The position numbers and the translations under genes are program-made. DNA of 64,000 nt from JAAOIF01 sp965206195. Its GTDB lineage: Bacteria; Pseudomonadota; Gammaproteobacteria; PS1; Pseudothioglobaceae. Below the pieces are notes generated by a model, which searched no databases, had not been told where the DNA came from, and worked only from the letters and a program-made list of their open reading frames with translations. The stretch is taken from positions 1 to 64,000 of the forward strand of contig CBDBIZ010000008.1 in NCBI GenBank assembly GCA_965206195.1, given 5' to 3'. Each line of letters starts with the position of its first letter. The stretch's first letter is position 1. This document shows, one piece after another, positions 43,833-52,738 of the stretch.

Positions 43833-43950
43833 TACCAACAGACACTAAAATGAATATGCTAACTGAGCCCTCTGACATGACAATGCTAAAGAGAAACTTT
43901 GGCTGTTTCTAGCAACTGGGGCGCATACTCATTTTAGTTGGTCGTTACCT
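43833..43950 (+). other. attC-like site 24
   Basis: Left box TACCAAC, right box GTTACCT. Arms CTAAAATGAATATGCT and GCGCATACTCATTTTAG pair. GGCTACCAAC complements GTTGATAGCC at 41116 with one mismatch. Confidence 0.9.
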
Positions 43951-43995
43951 GCCAGTAATGGCAAATATTGTACGTTAAACTAAAATTCAGTCATT

Positions 43996-44316
43996 ATGAA
44001 AAAGCTATTAATTATTTTACTCATTGCACTGATATCAAATCAGTTGTTTGCTCAAGAGAGGGTAAACGAACCCCTTCTAAGGAAAGTAGAGAAACCACTT
44101 TCTTCCATTTTATCACCGGAACATCAAAGCCATCTAAAAAGTCTCAAAGAGTCAGAAAGTTATCTTGGCGTGTCTGTGATAGCAATTAATCCTCTAGCTA
44201 AAATTCAGAATGGGGCTTCATTTACTATCGATTTACCAGGCCATGCAAATACAGCCATTTCGAGTACAACAATACTTGAACAGCGTTCGGAGTATGAAAC
44301 AATCCTTCAAGGGATA
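43996..44316 (+). pseudogene. 5' fragment of reprolysin-like protease gene, fused out of frame
   Basis: The first 106 codons are nearly identical to the intact gene at 45315 (signal peptide and start of the pro-region up to YETILQG). At 44312 the sequence switches to the 3' part of a HELAHASHW-type protease gene in another frame, and translation stops six codons later. The N-terminal pro-domain alone cannot be a protease. Confidence 0.88.
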
Positions 44317-44735
44317 TTTATGCTACAGTAATTCATGAGCTTGCCCACGCTTCACATTGGCATATGGATCATGGTGACTTTAATGATACAGAAACTAAAG
44401 TCAAAGAATCATGGGCACGAGGGGTTCAGTGGGAACTAACAAGAATGATTTATCCTGACTACAGGGGTGGTGCTACAATTCGTCCCGAATATACGCAAGT
44501 CGTAGTTGATTTACTGGATGAAAGAGCACCTTTAGATCGTTTTGGGAGACCAGAAAATATCAATAATGGATCGGAGGATTTGACTGAAGATGATGTATCC
44601 GGATACACAATTCGTCAAATAGAAGATGCGTTAAATGGTCGAGAAAATTGGAATGATTGGAGAGATAACATACGAAACAGATACAATAATGGAACGGAAA
44701 ATAACTTGGATGTACTATTTGCTCACTGGGATTAG
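44313..44735 (+). pseudogene. 3' fragment of HELAHASHW metalloprotease gene
   Basis: The open frame begins DIYATVIHELAHASHWHMDH and continues through VKESWARGVQWELTRM to GYTIRQIEDALNGRENW and VLFAHWD, the conserved C-terminus of the family at 24379. It lacks a start and everything upstream of the catalytic motif. An ATG at 44364 is unlikely to be used. It still overlaps the start of its partner lipoprotein. Confidence 0.88.
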
Positions 44736-45147
44736 TGTAATTCTAACATGTAGTTTTCTATCTTGTAATGAACAAGTGGAATATAGATTAGTCGCAGAGT
44801 TTCAGTTTATAAATGAAACAGAAAGCACAATAGAATTTGAAATTTTCCATGAAAGTACGACCGAAATTCAGTTAGCTGCTCAAGAGTCAACAGAAATATT
44901 TAGAGTTGAGGCTTCAGGGGGAAGCAAAACACCAAATATTGAAACTTGTTGCGAAGGAATTTTAGATGATCTTTTAGGTTCTTCTGGTAAATTTTATCGG
45001 ATTAATAGCACAGAATGCGTTTTACATGAAAACGAAAAATCTGATTTAATTAATAATTATCAGTCTGAACAAATTTCTGAAAGGGTTTTTAGATATACTT
45101 ATACCTTTAGGACAGAGGACTTTTTAGATGCAGAAAACTGTGAATAA
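44710..45147 (+). CDS. Small lipoprotein paired with metalloprotease fragment
   Basis: A 145-aa protein from the ATG inside the end of the protease frame (MYYLLTGISVILTCSFLSC, lipobox FLSC). The mature part begins RLVAEFQFINETESTIEFEI and ends FRYTYTFRTEDFLDAENCE, the conserved pattern of the partner family. Two Cys pairs (CCEG, C in STECV) may form disulfides. It is intact although the protease is broken, as for other partners in this array. Confidence 0.7.
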   Translation: MYYLLTGISVILTCSFLSCNEQVEYRLVAEFQFINETESTIEFEIFHESTTEIQLAAQESTEIFRVEASGGSKTPNIETCCEGILDDLLGSSGKFYRINSTECVLHENEKSDLINNYQSEQISERVFRYTYTFRTEDFLDAENCE

Positions 45148-45151
45148 CTTT

Positions 45152-45269
45152 CACTAACAGACAATAAAATGAATGCGCTTACTTTCTTCGTAGATAACCA
45201 CTTTGCCACTAGAAAGGTCAGTGCTTTTATGAACTGGTGAGCGCACTCATTTTATCAAAGCCGTTACCT
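45152..45269 (+). other. attC-like site 25
   Basis: Left box CACTAAC, right box GTTACCT. Arms GACAATAAAATGAATGCGC and GCGCACTCATTTTATC pair. The left end TTTCACTAAC does not complement its cassette opening GTTACCTGCC but matches openings of metalloprotease cassettes (GTTAGTGAAA), so the cassette is a hybrid. Confidence 0.9.
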
Positions 45270-45314
45270 GCCAGTCATGGCAAATATTGTACGTTAAACT
45301 AAAATTCAGTCATT

Positions 45315-47153
45315 ATGAAAAAGCTATTAATTATTTTACTCATTGCACTGATATCAAATCAGTTGTTTGCTCAAGAGAGGGTAAACGAACCCCTTCTAAG
45401 GAAAGTAGAGAAACCACTTTCTTCCATTTTATCACCGGAACATCAAAGCCATCTAAAAAGTCTCAAAGAGTCAGAAAGTTATCTTGGTGTGTCTGTGATA
45501 GCAATTAATCCTCTAGCTAAAATTCAGAATGGGGCTTCATTTACTATCGATTTACCAGGCCATGCAAATACAGCCATTTCGAGTACAACAATACTTGAAC
45601 AGCGTTCGGAGTATGAAACAATCCTTCAAGGGGAAGTTGATGGTGGAGAGGTGTTACTGATCCAAGAAAATGGCCGAACATATGGGCAAATCAGACAAAA
45701 TGAACATGTTTTTGAAATCCAATCTTTAGATAATGGATATGCTACATTTCTAGAGTACAACATGCCATATCTCAATCAAATGGATTGTGCGATGGAGGAT
45801 GATTCTTCGTATGTCCATCATTCCCCTTATGACCAAAAAGATGAGTCTGGGGGTACATCCGCAAGAACATCAGGAGGAAACCCTTTGATAAGGGTATTAG
45901 TGCTTTTTACCCCCGCTGCTCGAGCAACTGGCATGAACATGAACAATCTGGCTAATATGGCCAGAGGTCAATGGCTGACAGCTCAATCCAATAGTGCAGT
46001 ACAGTCTACCCTGCAAATAGCTGCTGTTCAAGAGCTTAATTTTAATGAAAACACTGTCGGTAATCAAGATATTTTTGCTGACATAAATGCTTTAACCAAT
46101 AATATTCAAGCCCAACAGTGGCGAGATCAATTTGAAGCAGACGTTGTGATTTTACTTACAAATGGAAACTACCCAGGGATTGGCGGTGTGGTAGCAGATA
46201 TTGGCCCAAATGAAGGCAGAGCCTATGGTATCGTACAAGTAGCCAATGCTACCGCCACTTTTACTTTCATTCATGAAGTGGGGCATTTATTTGGAGCGCG
46301 CCATCAAATAGCGGCAGACCCAACTCCAGGTGATGCGCATGGGCATGACTGGCAACGAACAACAGGCCGATGGTTTTGGCAAAAGACAAATCGATATGGT
46401 TCTATTATGCGAACCCAACAGTCGGGTAGAACCAGAGTAACTCATTTTTCTAACCCCTTTCGAACACATCAGGGTCGGGCTACCGGTGTTAACGGCACTT
46501 CCCATAATGCCAGAGTAATCAATACGAATGGTCGAATAGTTTGTGATTTTAGAATTAATCCTCCTGCAGTTAATATTTACGGCACAGGATTGGCCAATGG
46601 TGGTGATCGACTCACATTTACTTCTTCTGTATCTCAAGGTAGAACCCCCTATACCTACCGCTGGCAAGCGGATATAGGCAGAGTCTATACAGCAAGCAGG
46701 TCGTCTTCTTTGTCCATAACAATGCCTCAAAATGATGATTTGGAACTGAGACTGACTGTCACTGATGCCGATGGCAGGGTCAACACAGATACTCACTTTA
46801 CTCGCAACAGTTTCCTGAATGGGGGAGGATGTACGATCTGCCCAGATAGTAGCTTGTTTGATACTGTAAGTGAAGAAGATATTTTAGAAGAAGAATTACC
46901 TTCTGAAATGTTAGTGTATCCTAACCCAACAGTAAATGAATTACAGATCATCTTGGGAAATGATTATGATTCTTACAACAAATGGCAGATTGTAGATTTG
47001 CAAGGAAAAGTAGTATTGGAAGCTTTGATAGATGGAGATCAAGCTGAAAGTAGACTAATCAGCATAAATATCCAGAGACTTTCGGCTACCACTTATATTT
47101 TAAACTTGTTGGGCACAGGTGAGTCTCATTCAGTAAGGTTTATTAAAGATTAG
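45315..47153 (+). CDS. Secreted reprolysin-like metalloprotease with T9SS sorting domain
   Basis: A 612-aa protein. Signal peptide 1-19 (ending LFA). A pro-domain (to about 190) precedes a metzincin catalytic domain beginning IRVLVLFTPAARATG; the zinc motif is HEVGHLFGARH (His320, His324, His330), and the Met-turn candidate is SIMRTQ. An Ig/PKD-like domain (YTYRWQADIGRVYT, VTDADGRVN) follows. The C-terminal ~80 residues are a type A T9SS signal (LVYPNPTVNELQIILGN ... LSATTYILNL), so the protein is exported through the outer membrane. The upstream cassette holds its first 106 codons. A small lipoprotein gene follows after 4 bp. Confidence 0.88.
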   Translation: MKKLLIILLIALISNQLFAQERVNEPLLRKVEKPLSSILSPEHQSHLKSLKESESYLGVSVIAINPLAKIQNGASFTIDLPGHANTAISSTTILEQRSEYETILQGEVDGGEVLLIQENGRTYGQIRQNEHVFEIQSLDNGYATFLEYNMPYLNQMDCAMEDDSSYVHHSPYDQKDESGGTSARTSGGNPLIRVLVLFTPAARATGMNMNNLANMARGQWLTAQSNSAVQSTLQIAAVQELNFNENTVGNQDIFADINALTNNIQAQQWRDQFEADVVILLTNGNYPGIGGVVADIGPNEGRAYGIVQVANATATFTFIHEVGHLFGARHQIAADPTPGDAHGHDWQRTTGRWFWQKTNRYGSIMRTQQSGRTRVTHFSNPFRTHQGRATGVNGTSHNARVINTNGRIVCDFRINPPAVNIYGTGLANGGDRLTFTSSVSQGRTPYTYRWQADIGRVYTASRSSSLSITMPQNDDLELRLTVTDADGRVNTDTHFTRNSFLNGGGCTICPDSSLFDTVSEEDILEEELPSEMLVYPNPTVNELQIILGNDYDSYNKWQIVDLQGKVVLEALIDGDQAESRLISINIQRLSATTYILNLLGTGESHSVRFIKD

Positions 47154-47157
47154 CAAG

Positions 47158-47718
47158 ATGGTAAAGCTATTTCCCATTTGTATTGGCTTGTTTTTCATGA
47201 CAAGTTGCAAAGACGATCCGATTTCAGAGCCAAGTTTGTATTCTGGTGAAGCTACCGCCTTAAAAAATGGAGAAGCTTGGGTTGGTAAAACAAGATCAAA
47301 TCAAGTGTTTCAAGAGCCTGAAAAACTAATTCTACTAATTAGATTATATAATGAGTCTGGTTTTTTAAGGGAACAATTAGGTGTTTCGGGTATAAAAAAA
47401 ACACTTAGTAAACAGTTGATCTCTGAAATAGATGATGTAAAGATTGAAAATGACACATCTGAAATTTCAGCAGATTATATAACTATAATTGACGATGGAG
47501 ATGTTGCAGGTGATGATTACGGTTTGGATACCCTTGTTACGGATAACTTCATACAAATTACTGATGTAGATACAGCAGCTATGGAGATCAGTGGGATATT
47601 CAATGTGTCATTTATCTTAGAGAGGAAAGGGAATGGAACACCAGAAAACCCACCCCTGAACATTCGATTTACCGAAGGCCAGTTCACCACTAAAGTAGAA
47701 CAGGAATGGTTCGAATAA
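47158..47718 (+). CDS. Small lipoprotein paired with reprolysin-like protease
   Basis: A 186-aa protein with lipobox MTSC (Cys17). The mature part has ATALKNGEAWVGKTRSN near the start, an acidic central segment (DDGDVAGDDYGLDT) and a beta-rich C-terminus (MEISGIFNVSFILERKG, NIRFTEGQF). This layout resembles DUF6252-type lipoproteins of Bacteroidota. It starts 4 bp after the protease, so co-translation is likely. As a periplasm- or surface-facing protein it could inhibit or assist the protease (inference). Confidence 0.7.
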   Translation: MVKLFPICIGLFFMTSCKDDPISEPSLYSGEATALKNGEAWVGKTRSNQVFQEPEKLILLIRLYNESGFLREQLGVSGIKKTLSKQLISEIDDVKIENDTSEISADYITIIDDGDVAGDDYGLDTLVTDNFIQITDVDTAAMEISGIFNVSFILERKGNGTPENPPLNIRFTEGQFTTKVEQEWFE

Positions 47719-47723
47719 CCGGC

Positions 47724-47818
47724 AGGTAACAAACGATATAGAGAATGGTGGGCGGAGATCAAGTGCTAAAATTCAAAGAACATGTCAGCCCATCACTCTC
47801 CATATCAAGACGTTAGCA
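47724..47818 (+). other. attC-like site 26 (95 bp)
   Basis: Left box AGGTAAC, right box GTTAGCA. Arms GATATAGAGAATGGTGGGC and GCCCATCACTCTCCATATC pair. GGCAGGTAAC complements the opening GTTACCTGCC at 45263. Confidence 0.92.
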
Positions 47819-47835
47819 CTCATAAAATCACCGTC

Positions 47836-48819
47836 ATGAAGAACCTGAACCTATTAATAATTACCGTTGCACTACTCTTTTCATGTACTCCTGAAAAGAA
47901 GGAGTTAAGCATTGAAGAAATTGCCAGGAATTATATTGAAGCCATTAACAATGGTGATTCAGCTAAAATTGACTCATTAACCTCGGACGACTTCAAAGTT
48001 TATTCGGATTCAACATCTACAGAAAAGACTGACTTTTTAAATTCTCTAAATAAACCAGAGGCCAATGCAAGGATCAATATTGCTGAATTATCCGTTGCTG
48101 AAAATATTGTAAGAACCACGGAGAGTATTTCCGATGATGTTATCAATATCTTGGAATTAGACCCGATTATTAAAAAGAGGGAATATCATTTTGATGACAA
48201 CAAATTGATAGAGTCCGTTTACAATATGGAACTGATTGAATCTCCTGAATATATGAACATCCAAAAATATTTTGTCCTTTGGGCATATCAAGAATACCCT
48301 GATTTTGTCAACAAAATGATAGAAAAGGCTAAGAACAAAGAAAATATTGATGAAGAAAGAAGGTATTTACTTACTAAACTCAAGAGTGCTGGATTAGATG
48401 TATTGGAACCAATAAAAAATGGACTGCAAAAGAAGACCGAAGAAGTAAATACGCCAAAAACAAAAACCACAACTCGAAAAAGTATTTATGTAAATCCAGA
48501 TTCAATCTTTTTAAACTCCTATGTAGTGACCTATTTTGGTCAAAACGCGTTTCCATTTGGTGAACGAACAGTTCAGGAATTCAAAAATGCAGTTGCATCA
48601 ACAATTATGTCAAACGGAAAAAATCCAAACATAAAAGGATGGACTAAAAATGATAATGTTTATACACTCCACACCGTATTCAAAGATGGTGACATTCAAT
48701 TCATTTTTGAGCATATGTTAAATCGTGATGGTAAGATTAGTCATATGCGAGGGAAGGTTAAAGGGCTTCCAATAGATGGAGTTAATATGTATCGTTTTGT
48801 GCCAAGTTTGACTGAATAG
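47836..48819 (+). CDS. Lipoprotein with NTF2/SnoaL-like N-terminal domain
   Basis: A 327-aa protein. The ATG at 47836 gives a good signal (LLIITVALLFSC, Cys17); the frame extends upstream into the attC but that is an implausible start. Residues 25-130 begin IEEIARNYIEAINNGDSAKI with DSLTSDDFKVYSDS, the NTF2-like pattern of secreted proteins. The C-terminal half (EFKNAVASTIMSNGKNPNIK, FKDGDIQFIFEHMLNRDGKI) is separate. Function unknown. The next gene begins 3 bp after the stop. Confidence 0.7.
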   Translation: MKNLNLLIITVALLFSCTPEKKELSIEEIARNYIEAINNGDSAKIDSLTSDDFKVYSDSTSTEKTDFLNSLNKPEANARINIAELSVAENIVRTTESISDDVINILELDPIIKKREYHFDDNKLIESVYNMELIESPEYMNIQKYFVLWAYQEYPDFVNKMIEKAKNKENIDEERRYLLTKLKSAGLDVLEPIKNGLQKKTEEVNTPKTKTTTRKSIYVNPDSIFLNSYVVTYFGQNAFPFGERTVQEFKNAVASTIMSNGKNPNIKGWTKNDNVYTLHTVFKDGDIQFIFEHMLNRDGKISHMRGKVKGLPIDGVNMYRFVPSLTE

Positions 48820-48822
48820 AAA

Positions 48823-49122
48823 ATGACTGTAAATGAATTTATGGACAAGAATATACCTGAAATAAGGTTGATAATTTCAGAGCTTAACACGGTGTTTAAC
48901 TCTCACGATTTCCTAAAAAAGTTTGCCAAGAGATTTGAGAGAGATTATATCAACTTCCTAAACGACCATTTTGGAAATGAAGCTTTTAGGAATATTCATA
49001 GTCAAATAGCAAAGTATTTATCAGAGAACTCGACAACACTGCAAATTCACAAAAAACAACGAGTGAAAAGCGAAAATATCTTTGGAGAAACAGATGAAAT
49101 TCAAGAATGGGAGAAGGTGTAA
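48823..49122 (+). CDS. Small helical protein of unknown function
   Basis: A 99-aa cytoplasmic protein, mostly alpha-helical and charged (IRLIISELNTVFNSHDFLKK, FAKRFERDYINFLNDHFGNE). It follows the NTF2-like lipoprotein by 3 bp and ends just before the attC. No family recognised. The two genes form a typical two-gene cassette. Confidence 0.6.
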   Translation: MTVNEFMDKNIPEIRLIISELNTVFNSHDFLKKFAKRFERDYINFLNDHFGNEAFRNIHSQIAKYLSENSTTLQIHKKQRVKSENIFGETDEIQEWEKV

Positions 49123-49126
49123 CGAG

Positions 49127-49242
49127 TGCTAACAGGTGCTAAAATCCATAGGCTAATGAGCTACTTGCAAACTGCTGTGGAATTCGATATTTTAGAAGAA
49201 TAAACCAACAGCTAGCCTACGGATTTTATCTTAACGTTAGTA
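49127..49242 (+). other. attC-like site 27
   Basis: Left box TGCTAAC, right box GTTAGTA. Arms GGTGCTAAAATCCATAGGCT and AGCCTACGGATTTTATC pair. AGTGCTAAC complements the opening GTTAGCACT. Confidence 0.92.
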
Positions 49243-49255
49243 GCAATATTCCGCT

Positions 49256-49365
49256 CTAGTGTAAAGATTTAATAATAAGTATACTAATTAATTGTTAATT
49301 TAGTGCATTTTACCATTGAATATACGGAAAAAATAGTCCGTCTTTTAAAAAATCTTTACACTAGC
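49256..49365. repeat. 110-bp inverted-repeat element upstream of protease gene
   Basis: CTAGTGTAAAGATTT at 49256-49270 and its exact reverse complement at 49351-49365 bound an AT-rich 80-bp core, which also contains a small hairpin (ACGG/CCGT). It lies between the cassette opening and the gene start. It may be a small mobile element or a long regulatory stem. Confidence 0.65.
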
Positions 49366-49368
49366 TAC

Positions 49369-49376
49369 TATCTTTG
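49369..49376 (+). promoter_or_regulatory. Candidate -7 promoter box within a cassette
   Basis: TATCTTTG fits the Bacteroidota -7 consensus TAnnTTTG and lies 25 bp before the gene start at 49401. No good TTG is seen at -33. It abuts the inverted-repeat element. Confidence 0.45.
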
Positions 49377-49400
49377 CATACACGTAAAGAGCAAAACATT

Positions 49401-51051
49401 ATGAATAACCGAATCAAACCACTTGCAAAACTGGCTTTTGTAGCATTAGTCAGTGCAGTTATTTTTGTTGCCTGTCAAAATCAAGATGAATCAATAACTC
49501 CTGAATTTGACGATCTTGAAAGCTTAACTCCTGAAGGGAGTAAGATGGTATTGGGGCAGCGACTAGAGAACCCCTACAGTATTGAGAACATGAAAAAAGC
49601 ACTTGCTAACCTAAATGCCAATGGCAGGACAGCTGGTGATTTCAACATTGAAACCACGGACCTATATATTCGCTTTCTCCCTGCTGATTCTTTGGAGTAT
49701 AATGCCATTGCAGCAGATACAACAATTGAACTATTTGATCATCCCTTAGACTTTGAGATTGAACAAGAGGGGAATTGGTATCATGATCCATCAATACCTG
49801 ATCATTTACCTACCTATCAATACTCTGTTGTCAATCCAGACTATGCCTTTCCAGACACAATTGAACACGAAATTCTTGCAGAACTCTTTATTCCAGAAGA
49901 TCTTGATGAAGACAGTTTATCTAACGGTAGAATAGCATCTAATATTGATTTCTTATACGCACTTGAAGATGAAGCCCTTAAAATTACCAACAACTGGGAA
50001 GAACCAATTAATGAAGACTCTGACCCTAATGCGCGAAGAAGAAGCAAATGGAATCCAAGCGGTAGAATACGAGTTAGGGAAGTTGAAAGAAGAAGCGGAT
50101 TGCAAACCGCACAAAGAGGCTGGCTTCCTGTTGAAAACATTAAAGGTTAGAGTAAGAAGATGGTTCACCATTAAAACAGATTACACCGATGCAAACGGCA
50201 ACTATCGTATAAGTCATAGATTTAGGAGACCAGTTAACTACAGTGTGAAATTTGAAACTCCGTATGCAAAGATCTCTAACTGGATTGGCTGGGATACACG
50301 ACATGATGGACCCAAGAGAAAAGGGGCATGGAATGTAGATTTCAACTGGCATTCTGAAAGCTGGGTTCGTGCAACGCTCATAAACGCTATTGTAGAATAC
50401 AGGGTTCAATACCGAAGAACAGGCATACAAAATCCTTATCCTATAAGCTACTGGGCAGGTGGTGAAGCAGTAAACAAACTGAACGTGCGTGCAGTATTCA
50501 AAGAAGGAACAGGTGATATGTTTACGGTACGTGCTAACAGGATAAGAATTTATTCAAAATTCACTAGAGGAAGAGGGAACAAAGGAACAGACGATTTGTA
50601 TGCCTTAGCGTTCCATGAACTTGGACATCAGTCGCATTCAAAACTCAACGGATTTACTGCTAACTGGCAATTCAGTAGTAGAATCTTAAGAGAGAGTTGG
50701 TCGGAGTTTCTCGAATACTATTTTACACGAGAGTATTACCCGAATCATCCTAATGTGAGCCTCGGATTTCTGAATAGTATCCCTAATTATGATGCTAATG
50801 AAATAGAGGAATCTGAAAAATCTGCATATACTCAAGTTTTTGTTGACCTTATGGATGACTATAATCAGCTTGATGTAAGAGGAGGAGATCGAGCAGATGA
50901 CAGAGTTCGTGGTTATACTTTTGCTCAGATACAACAGGCAGTGAAAAAATCCAGCCGTCTTAGTCATGTTCGTGACTATTTGAGAGACAACTACACCAAT
51001 GCAACAGAAGATAATTTAGACGATCTTTTCGACTTCTATTTGCAATTTTAA
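49401..51051 (+). pseudogene. HELGHQSH metalloprotease lipoprotein with a frameshift
   Basis: The first part (49401-50150) carries the lipoprotein signal (VIFVAC) and family signature LGQRLENPYSIENMKKAL, then NWYHDPSIPDHLPTYQYSV. After SGRIRV at about 50078 the frame shifts: deleting the A in GTTAGGG gives GKLKEEADCKPHKEAGFLLK and continues in frame to 51051. The second part has RVRRWFTIKTDY, HELGHQSHSKL (zinc motif), RESWSEFLEYYF and GYTFAQIQQAVKK to LFDFYLQF. A single-base indel would restore about 550 aa. It could be a genuine lesion or a sequencing error. Confidence 0.8.
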
Positions 51052-51060
51052 TTGAAGATT

Positions 51061-51540
51061 ATGAAAAGTATAGTTACCGGAGCATTTCTGCTAATATTTA
51101 TGCTTATAGAATCATGTGGGCCTGATAATCGAGTTAGTGCTAGATTTCGAGAGAACAGAGTAATAAAAAATATCTCTGACTATGCGGTATCACTAAAACT
51201 CTTTTTTGATGATCAGATTATTCAAGAAAGCCTAGAGAGTGGTGATTCGCTGGCCCTATTTGCAGATTGTGAAGTCAGAGGAGGAGATAAGGGATGTGGG
51301 AACCCAGATTACAGTTTTGCTTTTGTAGAAGGCCTAGAAGATTCCGTTCATTTTGTTTTTAATAATGAGAAAATACTTCGTTTTAATAGAGAATACATTG
51401 GTCCGTGTTGTGAGCGCAACATACTTGTTAGAGAAGAACAATGGGGCTATGCAATCGACGGAGAGGGTACTACTACTAGAACTTACACCTATGCGATCAC
51501 CAATGAGGACTATGATAATGCTGAACCCATAGATGGATAA
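51061..51540 (+). CDS. Small lipoprotein paired with metalloprotease
   Basis: A 159-aa protein from the ATG giving MKSIVTGAFLLIFMLIESCG (lipobox IESC); a TTG three codons upstream is less likely. Mature part: RVIKNISDYAVSLKLFFDD, a Cys-containing centre (CEVRGGDKGCG, GPCCERNI) and a C-terminus TRTYTYAITNEDYDNAEPID, the conserved ending of the partner family. Starts 9 bp after the protease stop. Confidence 0.72.
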   Translation: MKSIVTGAFLLIFMLIESCGPDNRVSARFRENRVIKNISDYAVSLKLFFDDQIIQESLESGDSLALFADCEVRGGDKGCGNPDYSFAFVEGLEDSVHFVFNNEKILRFNREYIGPCCERNILVREEQWGYAIDGEGTTTRTYTYAITNEDYDNAEPIDG

Positions 51541-51550
51541 AGTGAAAAGC

Positions 51551-51668
51551 TACTAACAAACAATAAAATGAATGCGCCTTCTTTCTTCGTAGAAACTGAA
51601 GTGCTAGATCGAAAGATTGTCACTTCTTGTAATAGTGTGAGCGCACTCATTTTATTTGGTCGTTATGT
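51551..51668 (+). other. attC-like site 28
   Basis: Left box TACTAAC, right box GTTATGT. Arms AATAAAATGAATGCGCC and GCGCACTCATTTTATT pair. GCTACTAAC complements the opening GTTAGTAGC at 49236. Confidence 0.92.
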
Positions 51669-51688
51669 GGCATAAATAAAAAGCGACA

Positions 51689-52651
51689 ATGAAAGAATAC
51701 CGTGTTTTGAATATAATGGACACTTCAATGGAAGGGACAGACCAAAGAGTTGCTGTCATTGAATTAGCTGAATTAGAAAGACAGGATTTCAATCTTCCTT
51801 CAGGCATACAGCCTTATACATTCGGAACAGATGGTAAAAAATTTTTGATTGACTTTAATTCTTCTCTAACTCAGTCAATTATCCAATCAGCTCAAAACGA
51901 AGAAATTGTTACTCTTGACTTAGATGAATTTAGGGAAAGAGAAGAAATGAAAAATGGAAATTTTGAAAAAATATTTTATCACAGAAACGTAAGACTCATA
52001 GGAGTTGATGAAGAAGTAAAAACAAGAAATGTTGATTTCAACGTTCTTTGCAACAATTGTAGAACCGACAGGCGATTTAACGTTCCGCTTGGACTACCAG
52101 CAGAAATGTATTTAGGATTAAATCAATTCAAAGAAATATTAAACCAGATGGATATTGAATGTTTCTATTGTGGTCAAAAAGGTTATGCAGGAGATGAAAC
52201 AAAATTTGAATTGGTTAGCACAAAAGGATTAGATGAAGATTTATCACCTCGAATATCTACTCACGAAAAAAGACAATGGTATTATGACTTAGACTTCATT
52301 TTTCAACATTACCTTAAAAATATTTTTGACATAAATGAATATGAAAACACAGGGTTTGCAGTTGACTTCTTTGAGTCAAGATTTATACTAAAAAGACAAT
52401 TTGAAGTAAAACAAAAGGATGCTCAACTTGGCTTTTATATGACAGAAGCTATTGCATTACATAATGGTCAAAATGAAACTGTAGAAGGTAAATTTCCATT
52501 TATGTATAAGATTGATTTAGATAAGAATTTGCCCGAACAATTAATCATTAACCCTAAAAACTATTCGGCTGAGGAAAAGCCTGTTAAGACAAAAGAAGGA
52601 GGAACTCATTACTTCCCTTTGCTGAAATTAAAGAATGAAAACGCCACATAA
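51689..52651 (+). CDS. CxxC-containing soluble protein of unknown function
   Basis: A 320-aa protein without a signal peptide. Residues about 125-165 hold CNNCRTD and CFYCGQK, two CxxC knuckles about 40 residues apart that could bind zinc. The N-terminus (RVAVIELAELERQDFNLPSG) and C-terminus (YKIDLDKNLPEQLIINP) are unassigned. Sole gene in its cassette, 5' spacing 27 bp, stop beside the attC. No function proposed. Confidence 0.6.
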   Translation: MKEYRVLNIMDTSMEGTDQRVAVIELAELERQDFNLPSGIQPYTFGTDGKKFLIDFNSSLTQSIIQSAQNEEIVTLDLDEFREREEMKNGNFEKIFYHRNVRLIGVDEEVKTRNVDFNVLCNNCRTDRRFNVPLGLPAEMYLGLNQFKEILNQMDIECFYCGQKGYAGDETKFELVSTKGLDEDLSPRISTHEKRQWYYDLDFIFQHYLKNIFDINEYENTGFAVDFFESRFILKRQFEVKQKDAQLGFYMTEAIALHNGQNETVEGKFPFMYKIDLDKNLPEQLIINPKNYSAEEKPVKTKEGGTHYFPLLKLKNENAT

Positions 52652-52705
52652 CACGGTGTATAGTGCATGCCCTGCGGGACACGCACCATACACAAACCGT
52701 TAGTT
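52647..52705 (+). other. attC-like site 29 (short, 59 bp)
   Basis: Left box ACATAAC, right box GTTAGTT. Arms GGTGTATAGTGCATGCCC and GGGACACGCACCATACAC pair, the same compact type as site 7. GCCACATAAC complements GTTATGTGGC. Confidence 0.9.
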
Positions 52706-52738
52706 ACTATTTTGTCGTACTCATAAAACAAAATTGTC

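Noticed and set aside
44364..44735. Independent small protease gene starting at 44364
   Set aside because: The conserved frame continues upstream through HELAHASHW, so this is the tail of a truncated gene and not a gene with its own start.
46287..46796. 169-codon minus-strand frame inside the reprolysin-like protease
   Set aside because: The + strand frame has signal peptide, zinc motif and sorting domain. The antisense frame has none and is a shadow.
47782..47835. Upstream extension of the NTF2-like lipoprotein gene
   Set aside because: It would begin inside the attC. The ATG at 47836 gives a proper lipoprotein signal.
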